From: CAWEDP01 sp963807925
Lineage (GTDB): Bacteria; Acidobacteriota; Vicinamibacteria; Vicinamibacterales; CAVVIG01
Reading direction: 5' to 3'
DNA length: 64,000 nt
Assembly: GCA_963807925.1 (NCBI GenBank)
Contig: CAWEDP010000002.1
Coordinates: 2,170,001-2,234,000 of the forward strand
Below, piece by piece: positions 17,511 to 26,840 of the stretch. The stretch's first letter is position 1. The number at the start of each line of letters is the position of its first letter. The notes beneath the pieces are model-generated. The model was not told the DNA's origin. It did not search any database and saw nothing but the letters and a program-made list of their open reading frames with translations. The position numbers and the translations under genes were made by a program.

Positions 17511-18299
17511 CTACTGCCCGCCACAGCGCCCCCCGGGACACCGGTTGTTCTCTTCGCACACGTATTCGAACAGTCCCTGCCTGTCCCACTCGGGCTTCGC
17601 GACGATTTCGAACTCCTGCGACCACAGCGCCGTGAAGATCTTCGGATCGTCGATCGTGATCGCGTAGGACAGCGCGTCCTTGCCCTTCCACCGCAGCCGC
17701 TCGATGGTGTGGAAGGCGTCGCTGTGCATCCGGAACTCTTTCGGGTTCGTGTAGTAGTAGTCGTCGAGCTGCCATCGCTTGAAGTTGGTCGTGTCGACGA
17801 CGAGCGTGTCGCCCTCCCACCTGCCCACCGGATCGCCGTAGTACATCGGCTCCAGCCCCTCGCGGTGCGGCCGTCCGTCGAGCGGGATGATGCGCGTCAT
17901 GCGCTGAAACTCGTGGACCATGACGAGGTAGTTCTTGGCCTGGAAGAACTGCATCGCGTTGCCCGACAGGATGCCGCCCGGATGCCCCGCGGGCATGCAG
18001 AAATCGCGCGGCTCGTCGTGGCGCGGATCGCCGGTCCGCGGCTCGAGGAACACCTCGCCGCCCGGCTTGAGCGGTGCGAAGTTCCTGCGATCGAAGACGG
18101 TCGCCGCCGATCGGCCGCGCTCGGCGCCTGGCAGATACGTGGGCCATTGATACGTGCCGGTGAAGTCGGGCTTCCCGTCCGCCGTCCGCGGAATGCCGGC
18201 GGGACTCCCCGCGGCGCCGCTCTGCGCAGACAGCCCCCACAGGCCGCACGGGCACGCGACGGCAGCCGCAATCAGGACGAGGCGCGAAACCCTTCTCAT
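17511..18299 (-). CDS. CHEGN-family exported protein (copy a)
   Basis: A 262-residue exported protein of the recurrent family that I name after its C-terminal motif. The signal peptide covers residues 1-26. Family hallmarks in order: RTADGKPDFTGTY near 38, GNAMQFFQAKNYLVMVHEF near 113, the DGRPHREG segment, GRWEGDTLVVDTTNF near 160-174, a TIERL strand and TIDDPKIFT. The usual C-terminal YxCHEGN is replaced here by YVCEENN, so the His is lost. Function unknown; no Pfam name comes to mind. It lies 21 nt downstream of a DUF6152 gene, the pairing seen at three other loci. Confidence 0.72.
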   Translation of the reverse strand: MRRVSRLVLIAAAVACPCGLWGLSAQSGAAGSPAGIPRTADGKPDFTGTYQWPTYLPGAERGRSAATVFDRRNFAPLKPGGEVFLEPRTGDPRHDEPRDFCMPAGHPGGILSGNAMQFFQAKNYLVMVHEFQRMTRIIPLDGRPHREGLEPMYYGDPVGRWEGDTLVVDTTNFKRWQLDDYYYTNPKEFRMHSDAFHTIERLRWKGKDALSYAITIDDPKIFTALWSQEFEIVAKPEWDRQGLFEYVCEENNRCPGGRCGGQ

Positions 18300-18320
18300 G
18301 TCACCGCTCCTACTTGGCTC

Positions 18321-18734
18321 CTACTTGCCCGGTCCCGCCTGGCGGTCCTGGGCGGTCGCCGTCAGCACGTTTCGGCCGTCCGGGTAGGTGATCCGGCTGC
18401 CGAACCCGTTGGTGGACCCGTCCTTGGCCTTGAACCCCTCGACCACCACCGTGGCTCCGATGACGAGAAGATTCTTCGTGATGCCGCGGCGCATCAACTG
18501 CCCCGGCGCGCCCCCCGACAACGCCCACGTGGTCGTCGTGCCGTCGGGATTCTTCACATCCACGTAGTACCAGATGTGCGGATTGGTCCATTCGACCTTC
18601 GAGATCGTACCGGTCAGCTTGAGAGGCCGGGCGTCGTCGAACTCCGCGGCAAAGGAATGGTGGGCCGCCGTCGGCACGGAGGCGAGCACGGCCGCCGACA
18701 CCGCTGCCGCGCAGAACGCCATCTTCGTCATCAT
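18321..18734 (-). CDS. DUF6152 family exported protein (copy 1)
   Basis: A 137-residue protein. Residues 1-22 form a signal peptide ending PTAA, so the predicted mature chain begins HHSFAAEFD. The conserved core follows: LTGTISKVEWTNPHIWYYVD, RRGITKNLLVIGATVVVEG, then a C-terminal GSRITYPDGRNVL. DUF6152 is a bacterial domain of unknown function; the NPHxW motif and the His-His start are its most conserved points in the four copies here. ATG 18734 is chosen because it sits just before the signal peptide. First gene of the four-gene operon. Confidence 0.82.
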   Translation of the reverse strand: MMTKMAFCAAAVSAAVLASVPTAAHHSFAAEFDDARPLKLTGTISKVEWTNPHIWYYVDVKNPDGTTTTWALSGGAPGQLMRRGITKNLLVIGATVVVEGFKAKDGSTNGFGSRITYPDGRNVLTATAQDRQAGPGK

Positions 18735-18921
18735 GTGCCTGCACCTTCTGGCCGTTCGAGGCTCCGACCCGGCATTCTGCCGCGACCCTCGCGACCGTGC
18801 GCCGGCGATTAGGTCCGCCATCGGTGGGCCCTGTACTCATAACGATTCGGGAGAGACAGACAAGCGATGAATGATGACACGGTTCACGGGATCGCCGCCG
18901 AGGCGATTCGCCCTTCCCTGC
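18735..18921. other. intergenic region, nothing recognised
   Basis: 187 nt upstream of the DUF6152 operon and downstream of the UbiE-like gene. It should contain the promoter of the minus-strand operon, but no convincing -35/-10 pair, hairpin or small ORF was seen. Confidence 0.4.
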
Positions 18922-19678
18922 TCACGTTTTGACGGCCGTGTACTCGCTGAAGATGTCGGACACGACGGTGCGGGTCGGCGAGAACCCGCCGCGCCGCAGC
19001 GATGCCAGCACGCTCTCGGGCGCGACGCACTGGACGATCGTGTCCCAGTAGAAGCGCATCAGGCGGACGACATCGCCGCTGCGCGTGGCCAGTCCCGCCA
19101 GCAGCGGCACCGCCACGCCGAAGTAACAGGGCGCGACGAGCACGCCGATGCGCGAGGTCGGCCTGGTAATCTCCAGCAGCAGCAGCCGGCCGCCCGGTTT
19201 CAGCACGCGTCGGGTACTCGCGAAACGTTCCGTCGAGATCCGGCAGGTGGCGCAGCGCGTAGCCCATGGTGACGAAATCGAACCGGCTGTCGGGGAACGG
19301 CAGCTGCTCCCCGACGCCCTGCACGAGGCCGATGCGCCGGTCGGGGCGGCCGGCCCTCATCATGCGGACCGAGGGGTCCAGACCGACGATCGATCCCGAG
19401 GCGCCGATCAAGCGGAGCGCTTCGTGCGCGACCAGACCCGTGCCGGTGCCGACGTCGAGCACGCGCATCCCCTGGCGCAGGCCCGCCCGCGCCAGGGCGT
19501 CCCGTCGATAGTTCCGGCCGGTGCCGAGCGACATGATGTCGCACGCGGCGTCGTAGTGCTCGGCCGCGCGGTCGAACATCGCGTTCACCACGTCCTGGCG
19601 GTCCTCCGTCCGGCGCCAGTACCTGGCCATCCGCGGCAGGGGCGGATGGCTCGCGGCGGTGACCGGATCGTCAGACAC
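18922..19678 (-). CDS. UbiE/MenG-like SAM methyltransferase, frameshifted
   Basis: About 251 residues if one base is ignored. The N-terminal part (from ATG 19678) has FDRAAEHYDAACDIMSLGTG, motif I VLDVGTGTGLVAHEAL near 73, and GYALRHLPDLDGTFREY. The reading then breaks: an extra base in the GGG at 19212-19214 shifts the frame. Removing it restores RRVLKPGGRLLLLEITRP and a normal C-terminus ending SDIFSEYTAVKT at 18922. Fold and length match ubiquinone/menaquinone-type C-methyltransferases. Its start overlaps the end of the flavoprotein gene by 8 nt. It is either a sequence error or a very young pseudogene; both halves look otherwise intact. Confidence 0.78.
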
Positions 19679-20960
19679 GGGCGTCTTCCCGGCCCAGGAG
19701 CGCCGGCGGCGGCAGCCGCGGCACCAGCGGCACGTGCCGCTGTACGCGGACCAGGAGGAAGAAAAGCGCCACCCAGAAGCGGGTGGTCAGATCCGGTGTC
19801 CAGTAGCCGGCAAACACGGTGACCAGCGACCGGAACATGCGCCGTGGGGGATCCTCGCGGAAGAACAGGTCGCGGAACTCCGCGCTGTAGAAGCCGAGCA
19901 CGAACCGCCGGAACGCCAGATACCGGCGGCGCTGCCGCCGGGCGAACCGCGCGAAGCGCCGCGCCGACAGATCGCCGGCCGCCAGGCCGGCGGCGACCGC
20001 CTGCGCGCCCTCGAGGGCCGATTCGAGCGCAATGGCCACGCCGGTGGAGAAGACCGGATCGAGAAAGGATCCCGCGTCGCCCACCAGCACCCACCGGTCG
20101 CCGGCGTACTGGCGCGAGCTGAACGAGAAATCACGCTCCACGTGCACCGGCCACTCGCGGCGGGCGGGCGCGAGCAGGCGTGCCACGACCGGCGTCTCGG
20201 CGATCAGGCGATCGAGCCACTCGGAGGGACCGCCAGCCGGCAGCGCCCGGACGGCGGCGCGCGGCAGCACGACGCCGACGCTCGTCAGCTCGTTCGAGAT
20301 CGGAATCATCCAGAACCATCCGAGATCGGGACGAGCCACGATCCGGATGTCGCCCGAGCGGCGTCCAGGCGGCCGCAGAACGCTCGAATAGTGCGAGAAG
20401 ACGGCGACATTAGCCAGGCGCGGCTCGTCCACCCGCAGGTTGAACTTGCGCTGCAGCAGGCCCCCGCGGCCCGACGCGTCGATGACGGCGCGCGCCCGGA
20501 CCGGGCGGGCCGCCGCCTCCGGCCCCTGCACCGTCAGCGTCACGCCGTCGGCGTCGAACGTCACCTCCTGGACGCGGTGGCGCTCGCGAACGATCGCGCC
20601 GCTCGATGCGGCGTGTCCGAGAAGCAGGTGATCGAACGCCGCCCGAGGCACCTGCCAGGTTTGCGGCTGGGCGACGCCCGGCGCATCGCCGAAATCGGCG
20701 TACCGCTCGTTGCTGCCATCGGCGAGCATGAAGCTCGCGCCCCATTTGCGCGGGAATCCGGCGTCACGGATCAAGGACTCGGCCCCGATGGCCGTCACGG
20801 CGTCGTTCACCGATGCCAGCAACGATTCGCCGATGTGGAAGCGCGGAAAGAGGTCGCGCTCGAACAGCGCGACCTCATGTCCGGCGCGCGCGAGCCAGGC
20901 GGCGGCCGTCGCCCCTGCCGGTCCGCCGCCGACGATGACGACGTCGCAGTCGGTCGGCAT
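19671..20960 (-). CDS. FAD-dependent oxidoreductase, halogenase/geranylgeranyl-reductase-like
   Basis: A 429-residue flavoprotein. The FAD dinucleotide fold opens at DVVIVGGGPAGATAAAWLAR near residue 5. PRFHIGESLL near 40 and LGWFWMIPI near 215 are typical of flavin-dependent halogenase and geranylgeranyl-reductase-like enzymes, and VLVGDAGSFLDPVFSTGV near 290 is the second FAD motif. No WxWxIP halogenase motif is present in exact form. ATG 20960 is taken; a GTG at 20999 in frame would add 13 charged residues. It overlaps the methyltransferase, suggesting joint modification of a quinone- or aromatic-type molecule. The substrate is unknown. Confidence 0.82.
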   Translation of the reverse strand: MPTDCDVVIVGGGPAGATAAAWLARAGHEVALFERDLFPRFHIGESLLASVNDAVTAIGAESLIRDAGFPRKWGASFMLADGSNERYADFGDAPGVAQPQTWQVPRAAFDHLLLGHAASSGAIVRERHRVQEVTFDADGVTLTVQGPEAAARPVRARAVIDASGRGGLLQRKFNLRVDEPRLANVAVFSHYSSVLRPPGRRSGDIRIVARPDLGWFWMIPISNELTSVGVVLPRAAVRALPAGGPSEWLDRLIAETPVVARLLAPARREWPVHVERDFSFSSRQYAGDRWVLVGDAGSFLDPVFSTGVAIALESALEGAQAVAAGLAAGDLSARRFARFARRQRRRYLAFRRFVLGFYSAEFRDLFFREDPPRRMFRSLVTVFAGYWTPDLTTRFWVALFFLLVRVQRHVPLVPRLPPPALLGREDARV

Positions 20961-21045
20961 GTCGTCCGCTCGATCGTCGCGGCGCTCGTGTGAGCTCACG
21001 GCGGCCGATTATGGTCGCCGGCGCGCGCTTTGTGCAAGGCGGCGA

Positions 21046-22392
21046 TCAGGCGAACGCCGCCAGAACGCGATCGACCATCTCGCCGGCCAGACCGAGATAG
21101 CCCGCCGGGTCGACCAGCCGCTGCAGCTCGCCGCGATCGAGATGCGCCCCGATCTCCGGATCCTCGGCGAGGAGGTCCACGAACGGGCGTCCGGTGGCCA
21201 TCGCCTGCCGGCAGATCTCGTACACGCGATCGTGCGCGCGCTGGCGGCCGAGCGCCGCGCCGAGCGCCATCATCACCGACTCCGACATCATGAGCCCGCG
21301 CGTCAGGCCGAGGTTCGCCCTCATGCGCGCGGCGTCCACCTCGAGCCCGGCGACGAGCGTCCGCGTCTGCGCGAGCGCCCCGGCGGAGAGGAGAAAGATC
21401 TCGGGCACGGCGATCCACTCGATCTCCCACGGGCCGGTCGATCGCTCGTGGTCCTCGACCATCGCGTCGAGCAGGGCGGCGACGTGCTGGCGCACCACCG
21501 CGGTGCACGCGTGAATGAAATTCGAGGCGATCGGGTTCCGCTTCTGCGGCATCGTGCTGGACGATCCCCGGCCTTCGGCGAACGGCTCGAACACCTCCTC
21601 GATCTCGGTCTGCATCATCAGCTTCACGTCCATGGAGATCTTGCCCAGCGTGCCGGTGACGAGCCCGAGGAAGCAGCCGATCTCGGCGATGCGATCGCGC
21701 ATCGTGTGCCACGCGATGTCGGGCTGCCCGAGGCCGAGCTCCTGCATCAGGGCCTGCTGCACCTCGAGCCCGCGGCGGCCGAGCGAGGCGAGCGTGCCTG
21801 CCGCCCCGCCGAATTCGCCGACGAGCACCCGCGGGCGCAGCTCGGCCAGGCGCTCCAGATGCCGGCGGACCCCCGACAGCAGCACGGCCATCTTGTACCC
21901 GAACGTGATCGGCACGGCGTGCTGCAGGTTGCTGCGACCGGCCATCAGGGTATCGCGATGGCGGGCCGCCAGCGACGCCAGTGCGCCGGCGATCGCCTGC
22001 AGATCCTCCTCCACGAGCGCGAGCGCGGCCCGCGCCTGCAGGACCGTCGCGGTGTCGGTGACGTCCTGGGTCGTCGCGCCCCAGTGACACCACTCGCCGA
22101 GGCCGTCGCGGCACAACGCGACCAGCTGCTGCACGACCGGCAGGACCGGATACCCGATGCGTTCGGTCGCCTGCTTCAGCCGGTCGATGTCGAACTGGTC
22201 GACGCGGCAGTGACGGCGAATTTCGGCCGCCGCGTCGGCCGGAATGACGCCGAGCCGCGCTTCCACGAGCGCCAGCGCGGCTTCGACGTCCAGGTAGTAC
22301 TGGACGCGTGCCTCGTCAGAGAAGACGCGGCGCATCGGCTCGGTGCTGAAGATGTGGCGGAAGATGAGCGAATCGGTCGCGGTAGCCGGCAT
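21046..22392 (-). CDS. fumarase/aspartase-superfamily lyase, PcaB or adenylosuccinate-lyase-like
   Basis: A 448-residue homotetrameric-type lyase. Signature loop STMPQKRNPIASN is near 275 and the second conserved region is EWCHWGATTQDVTDTAT near 92. WEIEWIAVPEIFLLSAGALAQ near 320 and LEVDAARMRANL resemble 3-carboxy-cis,cis-muconate cycloisomerase (PcaB) more than purine-pathway PurB. Start ATG 22392 gives MPATATDSLIFRHIFS, which fits that family's N-terminus. PcaB acts in protocatechuate breakdown, the route below ferulate and vanillate, so the assignment suits the operon at the left edge. PurB cannot be fully excluded without a phylogeny. Confidence 0.8.
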   Translation of the reverse strand: MPATATDSLIFRHIFSTEPMRRVFSDEARVQYYLDVEAALALVEARLGVIPADAAAEIRRHCRVDQFDIDRLKQATERIGYPVLPVVQQLVALCRDGLGEWCHWGATTQDVTDTATVLQARAALALVEEDLQAIAGALASLAARHRDTLMAGRSNLQHAVPITFGYKMAVLLSGVRRHLERLAELRPRVLVGEFGGAAGTLASLGRRGLEVQQALMQELGLGQPDIAWHTMRDRIAEIGCFLGLVTGTLGKISMDVKLMMQTEIEEVFEPFAEGRGSSSTMPQKRNPIASNFIHACTAVVRQHVAALLDAMVEDHERSTGPWEIEWIAVPEIFLLSAGALAQTRTLVAGLEVDAARMRANLGLTRGLMMSESVMMALGAALGRQRAHDRVYEICRQAMATGRPFVDLLAEDPEIGAHLDRGELQRLVDPAGYLGLAGEMVDRVLAAFA

Positions 22393-22441
22393 CGGTGCAA
22401 TCCTCGTCAGAAAAGGGTCACGACGCTCTTCAGGTGGTCGT

Positions 22442-23395
22442 ATGCTACGCGACGACATGCATCCGCACACATCGCGCCAATCGGTCGCCCCCCTGCTCCG
22501 GACGTGGGCAGTCGTGCTCGTCGCCTCCTGGACGGCAGCCCTCACCGCCGCGCAGGTCCGGTTACGGCCTGATCCGTCGTCGGGCCGGAGCGCCCGTGTC
22601 CAGCCTCAGCCGGCCCCCTTACGCCGCGGGGGCCCGGTGCGCCTGTACGTGATGGATTGCGGCGTGCTGAAGCGCGGCGAGCCGACGGCGTACGGCCTGA
22701 CGCGCGAACAGGTGGGCACGACGGATTTCTCGGACGCGTGCTACCTCGTGGTCCATCCGCGCGGCAGCCTGCTGTGGGACGTCGGCATCATCCCCGACGA
22801 TCAGATCGCGCCCGGCGGCACCGAGGTCAAGGCGGCGAACGGCGTGAACGTCGCGACCACGACGCTCCGGAGCCAGCTGAAGGCGATTGGCTACACGCCC
22901 CGGGACATCACGTATCTCGCCGTGTCCCACGCGCACGCCGACCACGTCGCCAACGCCAACGAGTATGCCGGCTCGACGCTTCTCATCCAGAAGGCCGAAT
23001 GGGACGTCATGTTCACCGACGACGCCCGTAGGCAGCCTCAGTTTGCGACATACAGCGCGCTCCTCACGAGCCGACGCGTCGAGCTCACGGGCGATCACGA
23101 CGTGTTCGGCGACGGGACGGTGGTGCTGAAATCCACGCCGGGCCATACGCCCGGCCATCAGTCGCTGTTCGTCAGGCTGGCGACGACCGGTCCCGTGCTG
23201 CTGACCGGCGATCTCTATCACTATGCCGCCGAGCGGGCGCTGAAGACGGTGCCGGTCCGTGACAACCAGGCGCAGACAATCGCGTCGCGAGCGGCCATCG
23301 AGGATCTCGTGCGCAGGACCGGCGCCCAGTTGTGGATCCAGCACGACCTGCTCGCGAACAGGAAGCTGAAGAAGTCGCCGCTGTACTACGACTGA
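22442..23395 (+). CDS. exported metallo-beta-lactamase-fold hydrolase (lactonase-like)
   Basis: A 317-residue protein with a signal peptide (hydrophobic residues 18-38). The MBL fold has an intact zinc site: SHAHADHVAN near 160, the His of TPGHTPGHQS near 233, TGDLYHY near 258 and a C-terminal IQHD. RLYVMDCGVLKRGE at the start of the domain resembles N-acyl-homoserine-lactone lactonases of the AiiA/AttM type. ATG 22442 is used; another ATG lies five codons inside. Divergent from the PcaB-like lyase with 49 nt between starts. Lactone hydrolysis is likely, but the substrate (acyl-homoserine lactone or an aromatic-derived lactone) is open. Confidence 0.82.
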   Translation: MLRDDMHPHTSRQSVAPLLRTWAVVLVASWTAALTAAQVRLRPDPSSGRSARVQPQPAPLRRGGPVRLYVMDCGVLKRGEPTAYGLTREQVGTTDFSDACYLVVHPRGSLLWDVGIIPDDQIAPGGTEVKAANGVNVATTTLRSQLKAIGYTPRDITYLAVSHAHADHVANANEYAGSTLLIQKAEWDVMFTDDARRQPQFATYSALLTSRRVELTGDHDVFGDGTVVLKSTPGHTPGHQSLFVRLATTGPVLLTGDLYHYAAERALKTVPVRDNQAQTIASRAAIEDLVRRTGAQLWIQHDLLANRKLKKSPLYYD

Positions 23396-23467
23396 CGCGC
23401 GAGCGCGCCACTCGCCTCGCACGAGTCGCATCGTGCGACCGCGGTCGCGTTCTCGGAAGGAGGAGAC

Positions 23468-24094
23468 GTGCGTGCACAGCATGTGATGGCGCTGGTGATC
23501 GTGGTGGGTTCGTGCATGCGCGCGGCCGCGCAGGAACGGATGCCTCCCATTCCCGCCGACAGGATGACCGACGCGCAGAAGAAGGCGGTCGCCGACTACA
23601 AGACGCTCCGCGGCGCCGACATGACGGGGCCGCCGTGGACCGTCCTGCTGCGGGTGCCGGCGCACGTGGTTCCGGCCCTGCAGATCCGGCTGCACTACCA
23701 GAAGGAGAGCGCGCTCGGGCCCAGGCTCACCGAATTCGCGATCCTCTTCGCGGCGCGCCGCTGGACGAACCAGTGGGAATTCACCGCGCACTCGACCGCG
23801 GCCGCCGCGGCGGGCGTGACCTCGCCCGTCATCGCGGCGCTCGCCGACGGCCGACGGCCTGCCGGCATGACCGATGACGAAGCGATCGTGTACGACTTCA
23901 GCACGGAGCTGCAGGACAACCAGAGCGTGAGCGACGCCACCTACGCGCGCGCGGCCGGGCGGTTCGGCGAAGCCGGCGTCGTCGAGATGGCGACCATCCA
24001 GGGGTACTACACGTATCTGGCGATGGTGATGAATGCCGCGCGGGTGGGCGTGCAACCGAATGCGAAGCCGCCTCTCGAGCGCTTTCCGCGGTGA
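23468..24094 (+). CDS. exported carboxymuconolactone-decarboxylase-like protein
   Basis: A 208-residue protein of the AhpD/CMD fold with a signal peptide (residues 1-22). The core reads LTEFAILFAARRWTNQWEFTAH, where AhpD-type enzymes have their CxxC. Here both Cys positions are absent, so thiol peroxidase activity is unlikely and a CMD-like role fits better. EAGVVEMATIQGYYTYLAMVMN near 175 is the conserved second helix pair. The GTG start at 23468 has GGAGGAG just upstream. Same strand as the lactonase-like gene, 72 nt downstream. Confidence 0.82.
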   Translation: MRAQHVMALVIVVGSCMRAAAQERMPPIPADRMTDAQKKAVADYKTLRGADMTGPPWTVLLRVPAHVVPALQIRLHYQKESALGPRLTEFAILFAARRWTNQWEFTAHSTAAAAAGVTSPVIAALADGRRPAGMTDDEAIVYDFSTELQDNQSVSDATYARAAGRFGEAGVVEMATIQGYYTYLAMVMNAARVGVQPNAKPPLERFPR

Positions 24095-24143
24095 CGCGCG
24101 AGAGACAGCCGGCTGAAGCCGCCCCCGCCGGACCGGAACCGCA

Positions 24144-25835
24144 TCAATTTCGCGCTGCGACGGGCAACGCGAACGCCGTCAAGGTCAGCCCCGACGGCTC
24201 CACCACCCACTGGCGCCCCTCGAACAGATAGCTGATCGCCGCCGCGCCCCAGTGCGGCCCGCCCGTCTGGAACCGCCACCGCTCCTGGCCGGTCGCCGCG
24301 TCGAACGCGTAGAAGTAGCCGTCGTTGTCGCCCGTGAACACGAGCCCGGATGCCGTGGAGAGGACGCCGCCCGCCAGATCCAGCGACACCGTGGACGGGT
24401 ACGGCCGGTACCGGTGCTCCCACCGCCGCTCGCCGGTCGTCGGGTCGATGGCGCGCAGGGCGGCCCACTGCTCGCGCCCCGACACGAGCGTGCGCCCGCC
24501 GCTCGGCACGCGGACGCCGAGATTGATGGGCGGCGTCGGCTTGATCGGCCTCCACGTGGCGCACGTCTCGTGCGCCGTCACGAAGAACAGGCCGCGCCCG
24601 GGATCGAACGACGGCGGCATGTAGTTGGTGCCGCCGTGGTTGTCCGGCAGACATTTCTCGGGCGTGCCGATGTCGTCGAGCACGATCGGCCGACCGTCGG
24701 GTCCGATCGCCTTCGCCCAGTTCGAGCCGTCGATGAACGGCTTCGCCACGAGGAGCTCCCCCGTCTCGCGATCGAGCGTGTAGAAGAAGCCGTTGCGGTT
24801 GGCAACCATGACGACTTTGCGCTGACGGCCGCCGATCGCGAGATCCGCCTGCACGGGCACGTGCGCCGAGTCCCAGTCGTGCACGTCGTGCGGCGTGAAC
24901 TGGTAGTGCCAGCGCAGCCGGCCGGTGTCGGCGTCGATCGCCACGAGCGAACAGGTATACAGGTTGTCCCCCAGCCGGTCGTCGCCGTAGTAATCCGGAT
25001 TCGGGTTGCCGGTGCCGTAGTACAGCAGGTTGAGGGCGGGATCGTAGCTGCCGGTCACCCACACGGCGCCGCCGCCCCGCGCGGCCACCTCGGGGTTCGG
25101 CCACGAATCACCGCCCGGCTCGCCGGCAGCGGGAATCGTGTAGAAGCGCCAGACACGCTCGCCGCTCTGCGCATCGTACGCGTCGATGTACCCGCGACTC
25201 GAGAAATCGCCGCCCGCCACGCCGATGATCACCTTGTCCTTCACGACGAGCGGCGCCGCCGTGATGGCGTTGGCCTTCTTGAGATCGCCCACCGCCACGT
25301 CCCACACGACCGCGCCCGTTCGCCGATCGAGCGACACGAGGTGGGCGTCGAGCGTGCCCATGTACAACCGGTCGCCGAGCACGCCGAAACCCCGGTTCAC
25401 CGGCCCGCAACACACCGACGCGGCGAACCCCTGCGGCAGCGTCCGCCGGTAGCTCCAGATCGGCCGGCCCGTGCGCGCATCGACCGCCCACGCCTGATTG
25501 TTGTTCCCGGTCACGTACATCACGCCGTCCACGACGAGCGGCGAGGTCTCGATGCCGCGGCCGGCGAGACCCGGTACGTCGGTCTGGAACACCCACTGCG
25601 GCGCCAGGGTGGCGACATTCTGCGGCGTGATCTGGGTGAGCGGCGTGTGGCGCTGTCCGTTGTAGCTCCCCGAGAAGGTGAGCCAGCGCGCCGGGTTCTT
25701 CAGACCGGCAGCGATGTCCCCGGCAGTGATCGGCGCGGACGCCGGTTCCTGCGCCGCCGGCGCGAGGCAGGCTGCGACGACCGCGATCCACGTCAGCAGC
25801 CCACAGCGACGGAAGCGCGGCGGCGTCGCGGTCAT
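24144..25835 (-). CDS. PQQ-dependent alcohol dehydrogenase-type quinoprotein
   Basis: A 563-residue exported quinoprotein with an eight-bladed beta-propeller. Signal peptide 1-27. The vicinal disulfide of alcohol-type quinoproteins is visible as SVCCGPVNRG near 138. Tryptophan-docking repeats appear as GRPIWSYRR, TGAVVWDVAV and GQERWRFQTGG. The catalytic Asp/Ca region is RLGDNLYTCS near 290, followed by TPHDVHDWD. No C-terminal cytochrome c domain is attached, so an external electron acceptor is needed. The ATG at 25835 overlaps the stop of the CHEGN-family gene by 4 nt; the operon starts at the carboxylesterase. The substrate alcohol is unknown. Confidence 0.9.
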   Translation of the reverse strand: MTATPPRFRRCGLLTWIAVVAACLAPAAQEPASAPITAGDIAAGLKNPARWLTFSGSYNGQRHTPLTQITPQNVATLAPQWVFQTDVPGLAGRGIETSPLVVDGVMYVTGNNNQAWAVDARTGRPIWSYRRTLPQGFAASVCCGPVNRGFGVLGDRLYMGTLDAHLVSLDRRTGAVVWDVAVGDLKKANAITAAPLVVKDKVIIGVAGGDFSSRGYIDAYDAQSGERVWRFYTIPAAGEPGGDSWPNPEVAARGGGAVWVTGSYDPALNLLYYGTGNPNPDYYGDDRLGDNLYTCSLVAIDADTGRLRWHYQFTPHDVHDWDSAHVPVQADLAIGGRQRKVVMVANRNGFFYTLDRETGELLVAKPFIDGSNWAKAIGPDGRPIVLDDIGTPEKCLPDNHGGTNYMPPSFDPGRGLFFVTAHETCATWRPIKPTPPINLGVRVPSGGRTLVSGREQWAALRAIDPTTGERRWEHRYRPYPSTVSLDLAGGVLSTASGLVFTGDNDGYFYAFDAATGQERWRFQTGGPHWGAAAISYLFEGRQWVVEPSGLTLTAFALPVAARN

Positions 25836-26827
25836 CGCTCCGCCGCGTCTTTCGCCCGCGCGCCGCTCAGGATGTTCCTGATCGCCTGATTGCCCTCGTG
25901 ACACTCGTACTGCATGATCCGCTCGTCGTCGTTCACGGTGAGGGGGATGGCAAACCTCCACGGCCTCGTCCACGTGGACGGATCGTCCACCGTGACGATC
26001 CATTCGACGCGGTCGGCAGCGACGCGCCGGAACCGCTCGACGAGCTTCAGCGTTCGCGCGTCGGCGTTCCGATAGGCGCTCCGCTGACGGAAGTTCGTCG
26101 TCTCCACCACGAGCGTGTCGCCGTCCCAGTGACCACGGGCGTCGCCCATGTCGAGGTTGACCCCGCGCGTGGCGTGCGGCTTCCCGTCGAGCGGAATCAC
26201 ACGCGTTTCGTGGATCATCTCGTAGCGGATCGCCACGACGCCCGGGCCCTGGATGATCTGAAACGAGTTGCCGTAGGCGCCGGGCAGCATCGAGCCGGGA
26301 AATCCCCGCGTGATGCAGCGATCGTAGAGGCTGAAGTCCTCCGGACCGTCGAACGGCCCGCTGCCGAAGCTGCTGCCGGTCCGTCCCGCGGCCGCCAGGC
26401 GCACCTGCGCCTCCGGGGTCAGCGGCGGAATCCGGCCATCCGCGGGATCGACGACGAGCCAGGCGCGGCTGCCCTTGGTGATTTCGTAAATGTCGCGGAA
26501 CTCGGCCGAGTTGCCGATCCGGCCTTCCGGATCGCCGCCGAGGAACTTCGCGCGGTTCAGCGTGTCCTGTTGCCGTTTGCCGGCGAGCGCCCGCAGCTCG
26601 TCTGGCGTGACGTCGGCCAGCCGCCGTCCTTCGAACTCGGTCGGCCGCTCGAACGGCGTTCCGTACTCGTACTTGTTGGTGTAGTTGCCCTGCAGATCGG
26701 GGTCGCCCCACGGCGTGCGGGCGACTCCTTTCTGAGGGCGTTGAGCGAAGGCGGGCGCCGCGCCTGCCACCAGGATCGCGAGCGCCGCCGGCCAGAGGGA
26801 TCGTGACGCCGACCTTCGCATCAGCAT
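25832..26827 (-). CDS. CHEGN-family exported protein (copy b)
   Basis: A 331-residue exported protein and one of the best-preserved copies. Signal peptide to about residue 28 (APAFAQ), then RTPWGDPDLQGNYTNK near 37, ADGRIPPLTPEAQ near 130, SLYDRCITRGFPGSMLPG near 165, IRYEMIHETRVIPLDG near 198, GHWDGDTLVVETTNF near 231, VDDPSTWTRPW and YECHEGNQAIRNILSGAR at the C-terminus. The single conserved Cys-His in CHEGN might bind metal, but that is conjecture. It lies between a carboxylesterase (13 nt gap) and the PQQ dehydrogenase (4-nt overlap), linking the family to periplasmic oxidation of alcohols. Confidence 0.75.
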   Translation of the reverse strand: MLMRRSASRSLWPAALAILVAGAAPAFAQRPQKGVARTPWGDPDLQGNYTNKYEYGTPFERPTEFEGRRLADVTPDELRALAGKRQQDTLNRAKFLGGDPEGRIGNSAEFRDIYEITKGSRAWLVVDPADGRIPPLTPEAQVRLAAAGRTGSSFGSGPFDGPEDFSLYDRCITRGFPGSMLPGAYGNSFQIIQGPGVVAIRYEMIHETRVIPLDGKPHATRGVNLDMGDARGHWDGDTLVVETTNFRQRSAYRNADARTLKLVERFRRVAADRVEWIVTVDDPSTWTRPWRFAIPLTVNDDERIMQYECHEGNQAIRNILSGARAKDAAER

Positions 26828-26840
26828 GGTGCCGCTCCGT

